Below, piece by piece: positions 1-9,016 of a stretch of DNA of 40,134 nucleotides (within the stretch, counting starts at the first letter, position 1; the number at the start of each line of letters is the position of its first letter). The position numbers and the translations under genes were made by a program. The stretch covers positions 1-40,134 of the forward strand of contig MNKP01000010.1 of assembly GCA_001920875.1 (NCBI GenBank). Direction: 5' to 3'. Origin of the DNA: Acidobacteria bacterium 13_1_20CM_2_55_15. Lineage in GTDB: Bacteria > Acidobacteriota > Terriglobia > 20CM-2-55-15. The notes beneath the pieces were generated by a model. It was not told the origin of the DNA. It worked only from the letters and a program-made list of their open reading frames with translations, and ran no database searches.

Positions 1-1666
1 GAGCGCTCCTAACAAGTTGCTCGTGCGATACAGGTATATCGGGCTTTATGCGCAGGACAGTTGGAAGCTTCTTCCGAACCTGACTCTGAGCTACGGCCTT
101 CGCTGGGAACCTTACTTTCCGCAACACTATGGCGAGAACATGATGAACCACTTCGACATGGACGCGTTCGGGAAAGGAATCAAGAGCAACGTATTTGTGA
201 ACGCTCCAGCCGGCTCGTTCTATCCAGGCGACGCCTTGTTCGGTCCCAACGGCAACGCCGGAATCTACAAACAATGGAAGCATTTTGCACCCCGCGCCGG
301 GTTGGTTTGGGATCCATCGAATGACGGCAAGATGGTGATCCGCGCAGGCTACGGAATTTTTTACGACATTAACACCGTTGAACTCAACCTGGCTACCGGA
401 CAAGGACCGCCGTGGGGCGGAAAGGTTATAGTAACCAATCCCGCAGGCGGGCTGGACAATCCGTATCGTGATTATCCCGGCGGTATACCATTCCCATTTG
501 TTTTGAACAAAAACGTGCCGTACGCGGCAGATGGGGTCTACGATACCTTCGACCCGAACACCCGCGTCCCTTACGTGCAACAGTGGAATCTTGGGATACA
601 GAAACAGATCGGAACCAATTGGCTCGTATCGGCAAGCTACATTGGGAACGAACTCACACATATGACTGGCGCCCGCGAGTTGGACCCAGCCATCTTTTTT
701 CCAGGCAACCCGGTAAATGGTGTATGCACGGCACAAGGTTTTACTTTGCAGGTCGCGTCCGGAGCTTGCTCAACTGTTGCAAACACCAATGCGCGGCGCT
801 TGCTCAGGTTGATCAATCCCGCCGAAGGATCGAAGATGTCGATTCTGGATACCTGGGATGATGGCGGGACGCGAAGCTATAACGGCATGCTGCTGAGCGT
901 TGAAAAACGATTTAGCCGGGGCTATTCATTCGGCGCGAATTACACGTGGTCGCACTGTATCGGAAACCCAGCGAACACGCTGCTCAACGCTGGAGCCGGG
1001 GGCACTGGACTCTACATTGCACCGACACGTGACGGTGACCGTGGTGATTGCCTGAGGATACCCGGAATAAATGCCATCGGAGAAGACCGCCGCCATGCCG
1101 TGAATATGACGGGCTTGGTCAACTCGCCGAAGTTCTCCAATCACCTGCTCGGAATGTTGGCGGGAAACTGGAGACTGTCGTCGATTGTGAAGCTCCAGTC
1201 CGGAAGTGCTTTCGACGTGTATACCGGTATTGACGACATGCTGTCGGGTATCAACGTGACTGCTCAACGCGCGAATCAGATATCAGCGAATACGTATGGC
1301 AACAAATGCACGAGCGATCTGATTGGCCCGAATCCAACGTGTTACTGGGTTAATCGCAATGCTTTCGCCAGGCCTGCTCCCGGCACGGTCGGAAACATGA
1401 GGCCTGGCATGCTGCGTGGTCCCGGATACTTCAACATAGATGCCGGTCTGTCGCGGACCTTTACATTCAAAGAGACGAAACGAGTCGAGCTCCGCGCCGA
1501 AGCAACGAACGTTCTGAACCATACGAACTTCTACGGCCCCGGTGACGGGGGAACGACGAATGCGCAGCAGACCGCATTCGTCACATGGACCAGCAGTAAT
1601 TTCGGGCGGATACAGACTGCCCGTGATGCGCGCATATTGCAATTCGCGCTGAAGTACCTGTTTTGA
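1..1666 (+). CDS. TonB-dependent receptor (Oar-like), C-terminal part, 5' truncated by window
   Basis: Outer-membrane beta-barrel of a TonB-dependent receptor; only the last ~554 residues are present. The frame is open to the window edge (codons from position 2 read S-A-P-N-K before the TTG at 17), so 17 is not the real start and the N-terminal carboxypeptidase-like and plug domains lie outside the window. Barrel signatures include GLYAQDSWK near the start, alternating aromatic beta-strands such as FSRGYSFGANYTWSHC, a late RVELRAEATNVLNHTNF segment, and the C-terminal strand ending in ALKYLF. The final Phe is the usual outer-membrane insertion signal. The family is expanded in Acidobacteriota and is thought to import large oligomers or peptides; the substrate cannot be told here. 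A dispersed palindromic repeat begins 2 bp after the stop and could help end transcription. Family assignment is firm, substrate unknown. Confidence 0.9.
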   Translation, partial: SAPNKLLVRYRYIGLYAQDSWKLLPNLTLSYGLRWEPYFPQHYGENMMNHFDMDAFGKGIKSNVFVNAPAGSFYPGDALFGPNGNAGIYKQWKHFAPRAGLVWDPSNDGKMVIRAGYGIFYDINTVELNLATGQGPPWGGKVIVTNPAGGLDNPYRDYPGGIPFPFVLNKNVPYAADGVYDTFDPNTRVPYVQQWNLGIQKQIGTNWLVSASYIGNELTHMTGARELDPAIFFPGNPVNGVCTAQGFTLQVASGACSTVANTNARRLLRLINPAEGSKMSILDTWDDGGTRSYNGMLLSVEKRFSRGYSFGANYTWSHCIGNPANTLLNAGAGGTGLYIAPTRDGDRGDCLRIPGINAIGEDRRHAVNMTGLVNSPKFSNHLLGMLAGNWRLSSIVKLQSGSAFDVYTGIDDMLSGINVTAQRANQISANTYGNKCTSDLIGPNPTCYWVNRNAFARPAPGTVGNMRPGMLRGPGYFNIDAGLSRTFTFKETKRVELRAEATNVLNHTNFYGPGDGGTTNAQQTAFVTWTSSNFGRIQTARDARILQFALKYLF

Positions 1667-1668
1667 AA

Positions 1669-1822
1669 CCTCTCCCTGTGGGAGAGGTCGCCGCGTAAGC
1701 GGCGGGTGAGGGTCACAGGTTTCGCCAAATCTCTAGATCCTTATCGGCCGCGCTTTTTCTTGAGGCTTCGCGCTATCGCGCTCGCGCTTCGCGGCGCGCC
1801 GGCCTCTCCCAGAGGGAAAGGC
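1669..1822. repeat. Dispersed palindromic repeat, copy A (intergenic)
   Basis: Left arm: CCTCTCCC (1669-1676) paired with GGGAGAGG (1680-1687), then a second hairpin CGCCGC-GTAA-GCGGCG (1689-1704), then GGTGAGGGT. Right arm: a GC-rich block with cttcgcg repeats and CCTCTCCC...GAGGGAAAGGC at about 1766-1822. The same architecture recurs at 4454-4570, 19949-20076 and 38300-38402. This copy starts 2 bp after the TonB receptor stop and fills most of the gap to the next gene. The tandem hairpins could act as a terminator. No transposase is nearby, so it looks like a non-autonomous MITE/REP-like element. The outer boundaries are approximate. Confidence 0.8.
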
Positions 1823-1921
1823 TCTTCACGCGAAAATCTTGCCCAAATACGCATACCAAAGGTATAAAGGTAGCCGCTATAAATAGTCATGGTTGTCACA
1901 TCCCCATTGAGGAGGCCGATT

Positions 1922-3280
1922 ATGTTATGGAGACGAATGACCCTGGTTGCTTTGCTCGCAGTTGGAATTGCGGCTATGACCAGTTCGATGAAAGCGACGG
2001 CAGGGGAAAACTCCAGTTCCGTAACATTTTATAAAGACGTTCTTCCGATTCTTCAAAAGAACTGCCAAACCTGTCATCGTCCTGGTGAAATCGCTCCCAT
2101 GTCCTTCATGACCTACAAAGACACGCGGCCCTGGGCAAAAGGCATAAAGACGGCTGCAGTCAGCCGGCAGATGCCGCCGTGGTTTGCGGATCCGAATTAT
2201 GGTCACTTCGTCAATGAGCGGACGTTGAGCGATGCGGCGCTCAGGACGCTGGTCGCGTGGGCCGACGGCGGCGCAGTCGAAGGCGATGCGAAAGATGCTC
2301 CTCCGCCGGTGAAGTTCGTCGATGGCTGGAGCATCAAGCCCGACATGGTTATCGAGATGCCCCAAGACGTTCAACTGCCCGCGACAGGTACCATCAATTA
2401 CAAAAACATTCTGGTGAAGGTGAATTTCGCGGAAGATCGGTGGGTCGTCGCTGCTGATCTGAGGCCGGGAAATAATCAGGTGGTTCACCATATGCGGGCG
2501 AACGTCAGGCCTCCGGACTCAGACTTCATGAGGAACGCAGTACCCGGTGTGGCTTATGACGACGGCGATCCTGCCATGGGGCGTAAGGACGCAGGCATCG
2601 ACCTTCTCGGCAAGTTCAACCCGGGATTAGGCGCGCAGGACTTCAGTCTGTTCGAGTCGGCAAAGTTCGTGCCGAAAGGTTCCGATATCGTTTTTAACAT
2701 GCACTACACGGCCACCGGCAAAGAGACGACGGACCGGTCCAGACTCGCGATTGTCTTTGCCAAGAACCCACCCAAGTACCGGTACTACGTCGATGAAGGC
2801 CCAACCGCTGGGAATCTGGCGATCCCGGCAGGAGACCCCAATGCTGAAGTCGTCTCGGAAATGACGGCGCAGATCGATACGCAGCTGGTCTACATGCAGC
2901 CCCACATGCACCTGCGCGGCAAGGATTATGAAGTTCGTTTGATTTATCCGGATGGAAAAATGCAAACGGTCTTCAGAACCAAATGGGATTTCAACTGGCA
3001 GATCGGGGTGGACCTCGTTAAGCCGATACCGATTCCGAAGGGCACACGCGTCATTGGGATCGCGCATTTCGACAATTCGGCTAACAACAAGTGGAATCCC
3101 GATCCGACGAAGCTGGTCTTCTGGGGTCTGCAAAACTGGGAGGAAATGCAGAACTGCTTCATGGGTTACCTGATCGATCCCAATTTCAAAGACGTCAGGA
3201 ACATATTCAAGAGATCGGGACCGAGCCTGCTGCCGCGAAGCACATCGGGACCCGCGCTTTCCACGTTGGTGATCAAGTAA
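1922..3280 (+). CDS. Secreted cytochrome c / copper type II monooxygenase-like protein
   Basis: The start is set at ATG 1922 (452 aa) because a perfect GAGGAGG (1909-1915) lies 6 bp upstream; an in-frame ATG at 1889 lacks such a site. The N-terminus is a signal peptide (MLWRRMTLVALLAVGIAAM). A heme c motif CQTCH follows at about residues 48-52, preceded by a VTFYKDVLPILQKN segment typical of these cytochromes. The C-terminal two thirds resemble the copper type II ascorbate-dependent monooxygenase (PHM/DBH) fold: VVHHM at about 187-191, FNMHYT at 258-263, QPHMHLRG at 326-333 and EEMQNCFMGY near 407. The HMH pair plus a later Met match the CuM site pattern of that family. The protein is probably periplasmic and redox-active. 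Substrate unknown; the adjacent TonB receptor may be functionally linked, which is only inference. Confidence 0.8.
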   Translation: MLWRRMTLVALLAVGIAAMTSSMKATAGENSSSVTFYKDVLPILQKNCQTCHRPGEIAPMSFMTYKDTRPWAKGIKTAAVSRQMPPWFADPNYGHFVNERTLSDAALRTLVAWADGGAVEGDAKDAPPPVKFVDGWSIKPDMVIEMPQDVQLPATGTINYKNILVKVNFAEDRWVVAADLRPGNNQVVHHMRANVRPPDSDFMRNAVPGVAYDDGDPAMGRKDAGIDLLGKFNPGLGAQDFSLFESAKFVPKGSDIVFNMHYTATGKETTDRSRLAIVFAKNPPKYRYYVDEGPTAGNLAIPAGDPNAEVVSEMTAQIDTQLVYMQPHMHLRGKDYEVRLIYPDGKMQTVFRTKWDFNWQIGVDLVKPIPIPKGTRVIGIAHFDNSANNKWNPDPTKLVFWGLQNWEEMQNCFMGYLIDPNFKDVRNIFKRSGPSLLPRSTSGPALSTLVIK

Positions 3281-3309
3281 GGAGTTATCGCCTTTTTGTG
3301 GCTATTTCT

Positions 3310-4416
3310 TCACTCGATTTCGCGGAGTAATCGCTGCTCGATCACGCGAACGCGTTCGATCTGGCCTTTGGCGGGAAATCGTTCGTAGAAGCCTTCATTG
3401 CGGAATTCGTCCTTGAGATTGGCCCAGGGCGAGATCAGCTTTTCGAAAAGCCGGGGTGTTGGATTCTCGCGCCACTTTTCGATCAGGTCCTCGCGAAGCG
3501 TCAAATCGCCGAGGACTCGAATCACGGCCTTTAATGTGACGCTCGTTGTGAATTTGTAGCGATCATTATTGCCCCAGACCCGCTCCATCACCGTGCGAAC
3601 CGCCTTCAGGTAATCGACAATCAGTTCGAATGCACGATCGGGTTTTCCCCGGAAATCCTTCATGAAAAGTTTTTCGTTTTGGACGATGAGCTTTTTAATT
3701 TCATTGAATAGCTCGGCTTGCAGAATCCATTTCTCTTGCCGGCTGCGGCCGCCGAGACGGTTGATCTTGTATTGAAGCGGCGAAGTGGTTTCCTCGTACA
3801 GCTTGTGCACCAGAGACGCGGCCAGACGCGTCTCGTCGTCGTAGCGGCTGATACGATCCAGCAGGTCGACCAGGTGCGATTTGTTGATGCGCGTCTGGGT
3901 CGAATTGATGATGACGAACATTTCTGCCGCAAAATCGCCGGTTTTGCCGTCGAAAATCACGCAAGGCACTTCGATTTGATCCAACATGCTGCCGTTGCGC
4001 GCCCCATAAAAATGAAGCCCGGCGAGCCGGTGTTGGCCGTCGATGATGAGGAAGCCGGATTTGGGATCTTCCAAATCCCCAACCGACTGGTACTGACCTA
4101 AAGGACGGAATTTCAGGACTTCTTCAGAAAACAAGAGAATGCTGCCGGGAATAGCGGGCTGGGTTTCGGCGGAATCGTAAAAATTGACGATATCGCGCAC
4201 CTTCCGGCGGCTCAACATGCGCTGGAAAGCTTTCTCGCTTCGCTCTACTGAACCGATGAACTTTGCAATGGGATCATCCGCGTCGGCCTCAGCTTCAATG
4301 GTTGCGCCTTCAAAATAAAACCGGCTGGTGAACTTCACCCGATTCAGGATGTCGCGAGCCTTGAAAGAAACGAAGTAGAAGATCCCGTCCTTCTGCCGTA
4401 TCCGTGTTGCGAGCAT
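3310..4416 (-). CDS. DGQHR-domain (DndB-like) protein, orphan
   Basis: 368 aa, starting at ATG 4416. The diagnostic motif is GFLIIDGQHR at about residues 121-130, followed by FVIINSTQTRINKSH at 167-181, the paired signature of the DGQHR/DndB family (ParB/sulfiredoxin-like fold). DndB is the regulatory subunit of phosphorothioate DNA modification. Standalone DGQHR proteins occur on mobile or defence-related segments, and their activity is mostly uncharacterised. The C-terminal half is helical and charged. No dndACDE, dpt or ssp genes are visible on either side, and both neighbours are ordinary metabolic or transport genes. It converges with the cytochrome gene (29-bp gap) and is followed upstream by repeat copy B. 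Function not assigned; a DNA-related or defence role is inference from family. Confidence 0.8.
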   Translation of the reverse strand: MLATRIRQKDGIFYFVSFKARDILNRVKFTSRFYFEGATIEAEADADDPIAKFIGSVERSEKAFQRMLSRRKVRDIVNFYDSAETQPAIPGSILLFSEEVLKFRPLGQYQSVGDLEDPKSGFLIIDGQHRLAGLHFYGARNGSMLDQIEVPCVIFDGKTGDFAAEMFVIINSTQTRINKSHLVDLLDRISRYDDETRLAASLVHKLYEETTSPLQYKINRLGGRSRQEKWILQAELFNEIKKLIVQNEKLFMKDFRGKPDRAFELIVDYLKAVRTVMERVWGNNDRYKFTTSVTLKAVIRVLGDLTLREDLIEKWRENPTPRLFEKLISPWANLKDEFRNEGFYERFPAKGQIERVRVIEQRLLREIE

Positions 4417-4453
4417 AGAGTACCTAACACGATATTAGCATTAAATGCGGCTA

Positions 4454-4570
4454 CCCTCTCCCTCCGGCAGAGGGTAGGGTGAGAGATCGGGATTTGCCGG
4501 AAACTTTTTTGGGCTTCGCGCTATCGCGCTCGCGCTTCGCGGCGCCGCAGCCTATCCCAGAAGGAGAGGC
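4454..4570. repeat. Dispersed palindromic repeat, copy B (overlaps the 3' end of the RND gene)
   Basis: Left arm: CCCTCTCCC at 4454-4462 paired with the following GGCAGAGGG, then AGGGTGAGAG. The middle contains GGGATTTGCCGG, similar to the centre of the other copies. The right block, with cttcgcgctatcgcgctcgcgcttcgcggcg (split here across 4513-4545), is nearly identical to that of copy A, and the element ends AGAAGGAGAGGC. The stop codon of the RND pump (4521-4523) and its last 16 codons (4524-4570) lie inside the element, so this copy is partly translated. Confidence 0.8.
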
Positions 4571-7500
4571 GGACGCTGGCCCGCAGCCAGGTTGTCAGAT
4601 CATCGATGAGGGAATAAGCCACGGGACACATCAGCAGCGTCAAGAGCAGCGAGAGCATCTGCCCGCCGATAACCACAACTGCCACGGCTCGTCGCTCTTC
4701 CGCTCCCGGACCAGTTCCAAGGGCAAGCGGCAGCATACCGCCGACCAGAGCCATGGTCGTCATAAGAATTGGGCGCAGGCGGTCGCGGTTTCCTTCCAAG
4801 ATGGCTTCCAGCTTCGGCATTCCTTCGGCCCGCAAATCATTCATGTGATCGATCTGGAGAATGGCGTTCTTCTTCACAACTCCGAACAAAACCAGCATGC
4901 CCAGAGCGGAATAAAGATTCAAACTCTGGCCAAGCACCCAGAGCGAGAATAGGGCGAAGGGAACAGAAATCGGCAGGGCCAACAAAATCGTGAAAGGGTG
5001 TGTGAGGCTCTCGAAGAGCGACGCGAGAATCATGTACATGAAGACAACGGATAAAGCAAATGCGATGAGAAACTCTTTGAACGTTCGCTCCAGTTCCTTC
5101 CCGCGTCCAGTGACCAATACGGAATAGCCGGCGGGCATGTTCAGTTGGCGGGCGGCCTCGAGGAGGGCCTGGTTGCGGTCGGCGGTACCGTATCCTGGTG
5201 CAACGGATGCTTGCAAGGTGATTTGCCGCTCCCGGTCAAAACGACTAATCTGAGAGACGCTTTGCGTGGGTACAACGCGAACGAGATTATCGAGCCGGAT
5301 GAGTTTCCCGGTCCTTGAAGGCACATAGAGACGGGAAATGGTATCGAGATCATTGCGAGAACCTTCAGCGAGTCTCAATTCGACATCGTATTCCTGATTC
5401 ACCGATGTGTCATGGAACCGTGAAACCTTTTCGTCGCCGCCGACCATGATCCTCATCGCCGAAGCAATATTCGCTACATCGGTCTCGAGATCTGCGGCGC
5501 GCTGGCGGTCGATTTGCAGGTGCAATTCCGGCCGGTTCAATTGTAGCGAAACTTGCGCATCCAACAGTCCCAGTTCGGGGCCGCGTGCGGCGAGAGCCTC
5601 TCCGTACTGGACGAGTTTCTGAATATCCGGCCCACGAAGCGTTAAATTGATATCCGTTCTTCCCCCGACGCTGAGATTGATCGATTGAATATTATTGACC
5701 TGAAACTTCAGATCGCGAAGCTGCGCCAGTTCGCGGCGCACATTTGTCATTACCTCACGCTGGCTGTAGTTATGACGAAAGGCCCCGAAAGGATCGGCAT
5801 GAATGACGCCGTTCATCAAACGCACCCAAGAGAACACGCGTTCTTCGTGCGGAACGAGCTGCACGTAGATTCGGCCGGAGCTAAGCGTTCCGCTGTAATC
5901 TCCTCCTGACGTGCTGGCTATTACCTTTACTCCCCGCACAGCGCGTACTTTGTCTTCGATCATCTTCATGACGTCGTCCACTGCAGCCAGGCTCAGCCCT
6001 TCGGGTGGGGTCACGCGAACTTCGAATTGGCCATCGTCAACGTTGGTCGGCAAGTAGTCCTGACGAATCAAACGATAGGTCGGAACAGCCAGGGTTATGA
6101 CGCCCAACCCAACGACGGCGATAGCAAATCGATGTTTCATCGAAAATTTCAGGCTTGCCATATAACCCGCATCGATCCACCGATAGAAGCCCCGCCGGGA
6201 CCGCGCCCCGTCATGGCCGCCTTCGGCCCCGGAGACGCGCAACATTCGCGCACACATCATTGGAGTCAGCGTGAAGGAGATCAACAAACTGACCAGCACC
6301 GCTGCAGCCGCAGTGATTCCGAATTGATAGAGGAAGCGTCCGGCAATGCTCGACATAAAGGACACGGGTATGAAAATAACGACGAGGCTGAGAGTCGTGG
6401 CCAGTACCGCATGCCCGATGTCCGCTGTCGCGACACGGGCGGCCTCAAAGGATTCCAGTTTCTTCTCTTCCATGAATCGGAATGTGTTTTCGAGGACCAC
6501 CAGGGCATCATCGATAACAATGCCTACCATGAGGACCAGCGCTAACATGGTCACGCTGTTCAACGTAAAATGCAGCGCCCACATCGCCCCAAAAGCGGCG
6601 GTCAAGGACGACGGAATCGCCACCGCGGCAATGACCATGGCGCGCCAGTTGCGCATGAAGAGAAACACCACGAGGCTGGCTAGAATGCTGCCCACAATCA
6701 AATGGATATTGATTTCGTGGAGGGCCGCGTAGATAAATCCGGATTGGTCTTCCAGCAACTGCAGCTTCACGTCCGGAGGAATCTGCGAGGCGACGCGGCC
6801 TAAAGCCTGTTTGACGCCTGCGATCACAGCAACTGTATTCGCTCCTGACTGGCGCCGAATTTCGAGCGTGACCGTTGGCTTTCCGTTCAACCGAACGGAC
6901 GAGCGCTGTTCCTTGGTGCCGTCTTCGGCCCATCCGACATCCCTGATGCGAACCGGCGCGCCGTTGATTGTTGTGACGACGAGATCGTTAAAATCCCGCG
7001 AGCTGGCCATTCGTCCAATGGTCCTCAGATTTCGCTCTGAGGTGCCGGAGGTCACATTGCCTCCCGGAACGTCAACGTTTTGCCGGACAATCGCATCGCG
7101 GACAGCGTTAATCGGAAGCTGGTAGGCGGCTAATCTATCGGGATCGACCCAGATGTTAATCGCGCGGTCCAGGCCGCCGTTAATCCGGACTTCGCCCACG
7201 CCGGGACTGCGCTCCAGTTGTTGCCGGATGACCTTATCCGCCAGTTCCGTCAATTCACGCACGGGCCGGTCGCTGATCAGCGCAATGGAAATCGAGGGAT
7301 TCTGGTCGCTGTTGCTCTTTGTAATCGTCGGGGGATCCGCGTCCGGAGGCAACAAGCGAATAACTGTGGCAACGCGATCACGCACATCTTGAATTGCCGT
7401 CTCGATATTCCGATCAAGATTGAAGGTAGGAAATACTCCCGCCGTACCCTGGCCCGAGGTGGAACGCAATTCGGCCAAATCTTCAACAGTGTTTACCGCC

Positions 7501-7709
7501 TCCTCCAGAATTTGAGTAATCGAAACTTCAAGTTCCTCGGGTGACGCGCCAGGCAGAAATGTACGGACCTGGATTAAAGGAAGCTCAACATCCGGATGTT
7601 TGTCCACGTCCAAGTGGAAATAGCTGACCACGCCGACGACGACAAGGAACAGCACAATCATCGACGCGAAGACGGGAAGACGGATGCATAGCTCAGCCAG
7701 TTTTTGCAA
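4521..7709 (-). CDS. RND efflux pump, inner-membrane subunit (AcrB/MdtC-like, HAE1)
   Basis: 1062 aa, close to the usual size of hydrophobe/amphiphile efflux RND transporters. It is the proton-driven drug or solute pump that works with the fusion protein encoded just upstream. The N-terminal helix (residues about 10-30) is followed by the porter domain starting near DKHPDVELPLIQVRT. The TM4 proton-relay motif is GIVIDDALVVLEN with Asp400 and Asp401, and a second six-helix block occupies roughly 860-1040. The start is a TTG at 7709 with AAGGAG 9 bp upstream; MQKLAELCIRLPVF matches the family N-terminus, and no ATG fits. It is 21 bp downstream of the fusion protein gene, so one operon. No outer-membrane TolC-like gene is visible. 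The last 16 residues (RLSFWDRLRRREARAR) come from repeat copy B and replace the normal tail. Confidence 0.95.
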   Translation of the reverse strand: MQKLAELCIRLPVFASMIVLFLVVVGVVSYFHLDVDKHPDVELPLIQVRTFLPGASPEELEVSITQILEEAVNTVEDLAELRSTSGQGTAGVFPTFNLDRNIETAIQDVRDRVATVIRLLPPDADPPTITKSNSDQNPSISIALISDRPVRELTELADKVIRQQLERSPGVGEVRINGGLDRAINIWVDPDRLAAYQLPINAVRDAIVRQNVDVPGGNVTSGTSERNLRTIGRMASSRDFNDLVVTTINGAPVRIRDVGWAEDGTKEQRSSVRLNGKPTVTLEIRRQSGANTVAVIAGVKQALGRVASQIPPDVKLQLLEDQSGFIYAALHEINIHLIVGSILASLVVFLFMRNWRAMVIAAVAIPSSLTAAFGAMWALHFTLNSVTMLALVLMVGIVIDDALVVLENTFRFMEEKKLESFEAARVATADIGHAVLATTLSLVVIFIPVSFMSSIAGRFLYQFGITAAAAVLVSLLISFTLTPMMCARMLRVSGAEGGHDGARSRRGFYRWIDAGYMASLKFSMKHRFAIAVVGLGVITLAVPTYRLIRQDYLPTNVDDGQFEVRVTPPEGLSLAAVDDVMKMIEDKVRAVRGVKVIASTSGGDYSGTLSSGRIYVQLVPHEERVFSWVRLMNGVIHADPFGAFRHNYSQREVMTNVRRELAQLRDLKFQVNNIQSINLSVGGRTDINLTLRGPDIQKLVQYGEALAARGPELGLLDAQVSLQLNRPELHLQIDRQRAADLETDVANIASAMRIMVGGDEKVSRFHDTSVNQEYDVELRLAEGSRNDLDTISRLYVPSRTGKLIRLDNLVRVVPTQSVSQISRFDRERQITLQASVAPGYGTADRNQALLEAARQLNMPAGYSVLVTGRGKELERTFKEFLIAFALSVVFMYMILASLFESLTHPFTILLALPISVPFALFSLWVLGQSLNLYSALGMLVLFGVVKKNAILQIDHMNDLRAEGMPKLEAILEGNRDRLRPILMTTMALVGGMLPLALGTGPGAEERRAVAVVVIGGQMLSLLLTLLMCPVAYSLIDDLTTWLRASVRLSFWDRLRRREARAR

Positions 7710-7730
7710 GCTTCAAAACTCCTTGTCCGG

Positions 7731-8945
7731 TTAGTCGATGGCGACGGTTTCGCCGTCCTTCATATTGCCGGGATTGATGACGACGGAATCACCGGTGTCG
7801 ATACCTTCCAGAACCTCGACGCCTGTCTCCATGTGGCGACCGGTTCGGATGCGTTTTTCCGACGCCTTGCCGTCCTTCACCACAAAGACCCGGTCAACTC
7901 CGGCAAAGTTAACGATCGATGACGGCGGCACCATCAGCGCACGTTGACCTGAGGAGACGATGATTTCTGCTCGTGCGAAGGCGCCCGGCCGCAAAATGCC
8001 GGCGGTATTCGAAACTTCGGTTTCTACCAACAGCGTGCGATTGGCTTCATCGAACGAAGGGCTGATCCGCGCCACCCGGCCTGGATGAATACCGGGGGCG
8101 CCTTCGACGGTGACTCGCACCGGCAGGCCAGGACGAATACTCCGCGCCTCACGCTCGGGTACCGCAGTCTTCAAGCGGAGGGGATGCATTTGGACCAGCG
8201 TTGCTATCGGCGCACCGGCGGCGACATACTGGCCGGCATTCGCGTCTCGCTGCCGGATCACTCCGGGTATCGGCGCGTAAAGGACAGCATCAGCAAGTTG
8301 CTGTCGTGCGATTTCCAATTCCGACCGGCGTTGCGCGAGCAGCGCCTGGCGGTTTCGCGCTTCCTCCAGCGCATCCTCGTATTTGGTTTCGGCGATCTTG
8401 TAAGCGAAGTCAGTCGCATCAAAATCGGCCTTCGGCAGCAACCCCTTTGTGAATAGTTGCTGAGCCCGTTCCATCTGAGATCGCGCCGCGTCGGCAGTTG
8501 CCCGCGCCTGCCTGGCGATGGTGGTTTGTTCGAGAACGACGCTCTGATCCGAAGCATCCGGCGCTAACCCCAATCGCACTCGAGCCTGTTGCAACCCAGC
8601 GTCCGCCTGGCGGACGCGAAGTTCATAATCCATCGTATCGAGTTTTGCGATGGGGCTGTTCTTTTGAACGGCGCTACCAAGATCGACGGGGATTTCCGCC
8701 ACTCGGCCGGGCACCTTGAAACCCAGCACGACCTCTTGATCCGCTGCAAGAGTACCGGTGACTACAGCAGTCTGTTCGATGTCCTTCTGGTTTGCCACGG
8801 TAGTCTGGACGCGGCGAGACTGTTCGGATCCACCATCAGGACGTTCCTTGGCATCTGAAACTCCTGCGGCTTGAGGCGTACTGCCGCAGGCCGATAATAA
8901 GAGAGAAATGAAGACTGCGGTGAATGAACTCTTTAAAAAGTGCAT
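7731..8945 (-). CDS. RND efflux periplasmic adaptor (membrane fusion lipoprotein, AcrA/HlyD-like)
   Basis: 404 aa. A lipoprotein signal peptide ends in LLLSAC with the lipidated Cys at residue 20. The order of domains is typical: barrel-sandwich half VVLGFKVPGRVAEIPVDLGSAV (split as V..V near 71-92), a long alpha-helical hairpin rich in Glu/Arg/Gln (about 105-215), a returning lipoyl half with APIPGVIRQRDANAGQYV, then beta-barrel and membrane-proximal domains with GRHMETGVEVLEGIDTGDSV near the end. It bridges the pump to an outer-membrane channel across the periplasm. It is the first gene of the operon. The ATG at 8945 has AGGGA a few bases upstream, and the gene diverges from the peptidase gene at 9017 over a 71-bp gap. 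Confidence 0.93.
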   Translation of the reverse strand: MHFLKSSFTAVFISLLLSACGSTPQAAGVSDAKERPDGGSEQSRRVQTTVANQKDIEQTAVVTGTLAADQEVVLGFKVPGRVAEIPVDLGSAVQKNSPIAKLDTMDYELRVRQADAGLQQARVRLGLAPDASDQSVVLEQTTIARQARATADAARSQMERAQQLFTKGLLPKADFDATDFAYKIAETKYEDALEEARNRQALLAQRRSELEIARQQLADAVLYAPIPGVIRQRDANAGQYVAAGAPIATLVQMHPLRLKTAVPEREARSIRPGLPVRVTVEGAPGIHPGRVARISPSFDEANRTLLVETEVSNTAGILRPGAFARAEIIVSSGQRALMVPPSSIVNFAGVDRVFVVKDGKASEKRIRTGRHMETGVEVLEGIDTGDSVVINPGNMKDGETVAID

Positions 8946-9016
8946 AGGATCCCTAATTAGAGCAGACTTTCGTTCAAAACTGCTATTTCTGTCCGGCTAA
9001 ATTCTACAATAAGTTC

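Noticed and set aside
1925-2491. Minus-strand open frame opposite the cytochrome gene
   Set aside because: The plus strand has a strong ribosome site, a signal peptide and heme and copper motifs. The antisense frame lacks any feature.
3310-4416. A phosphorothioate (Dnd) or other full DNA-modification defence locus
   Set aside because: Only the DGQHR protein is present; no cysteine desulfurase, DndC-like sulfurtransferase, DndD ATPase or restriction partner lies within reach.
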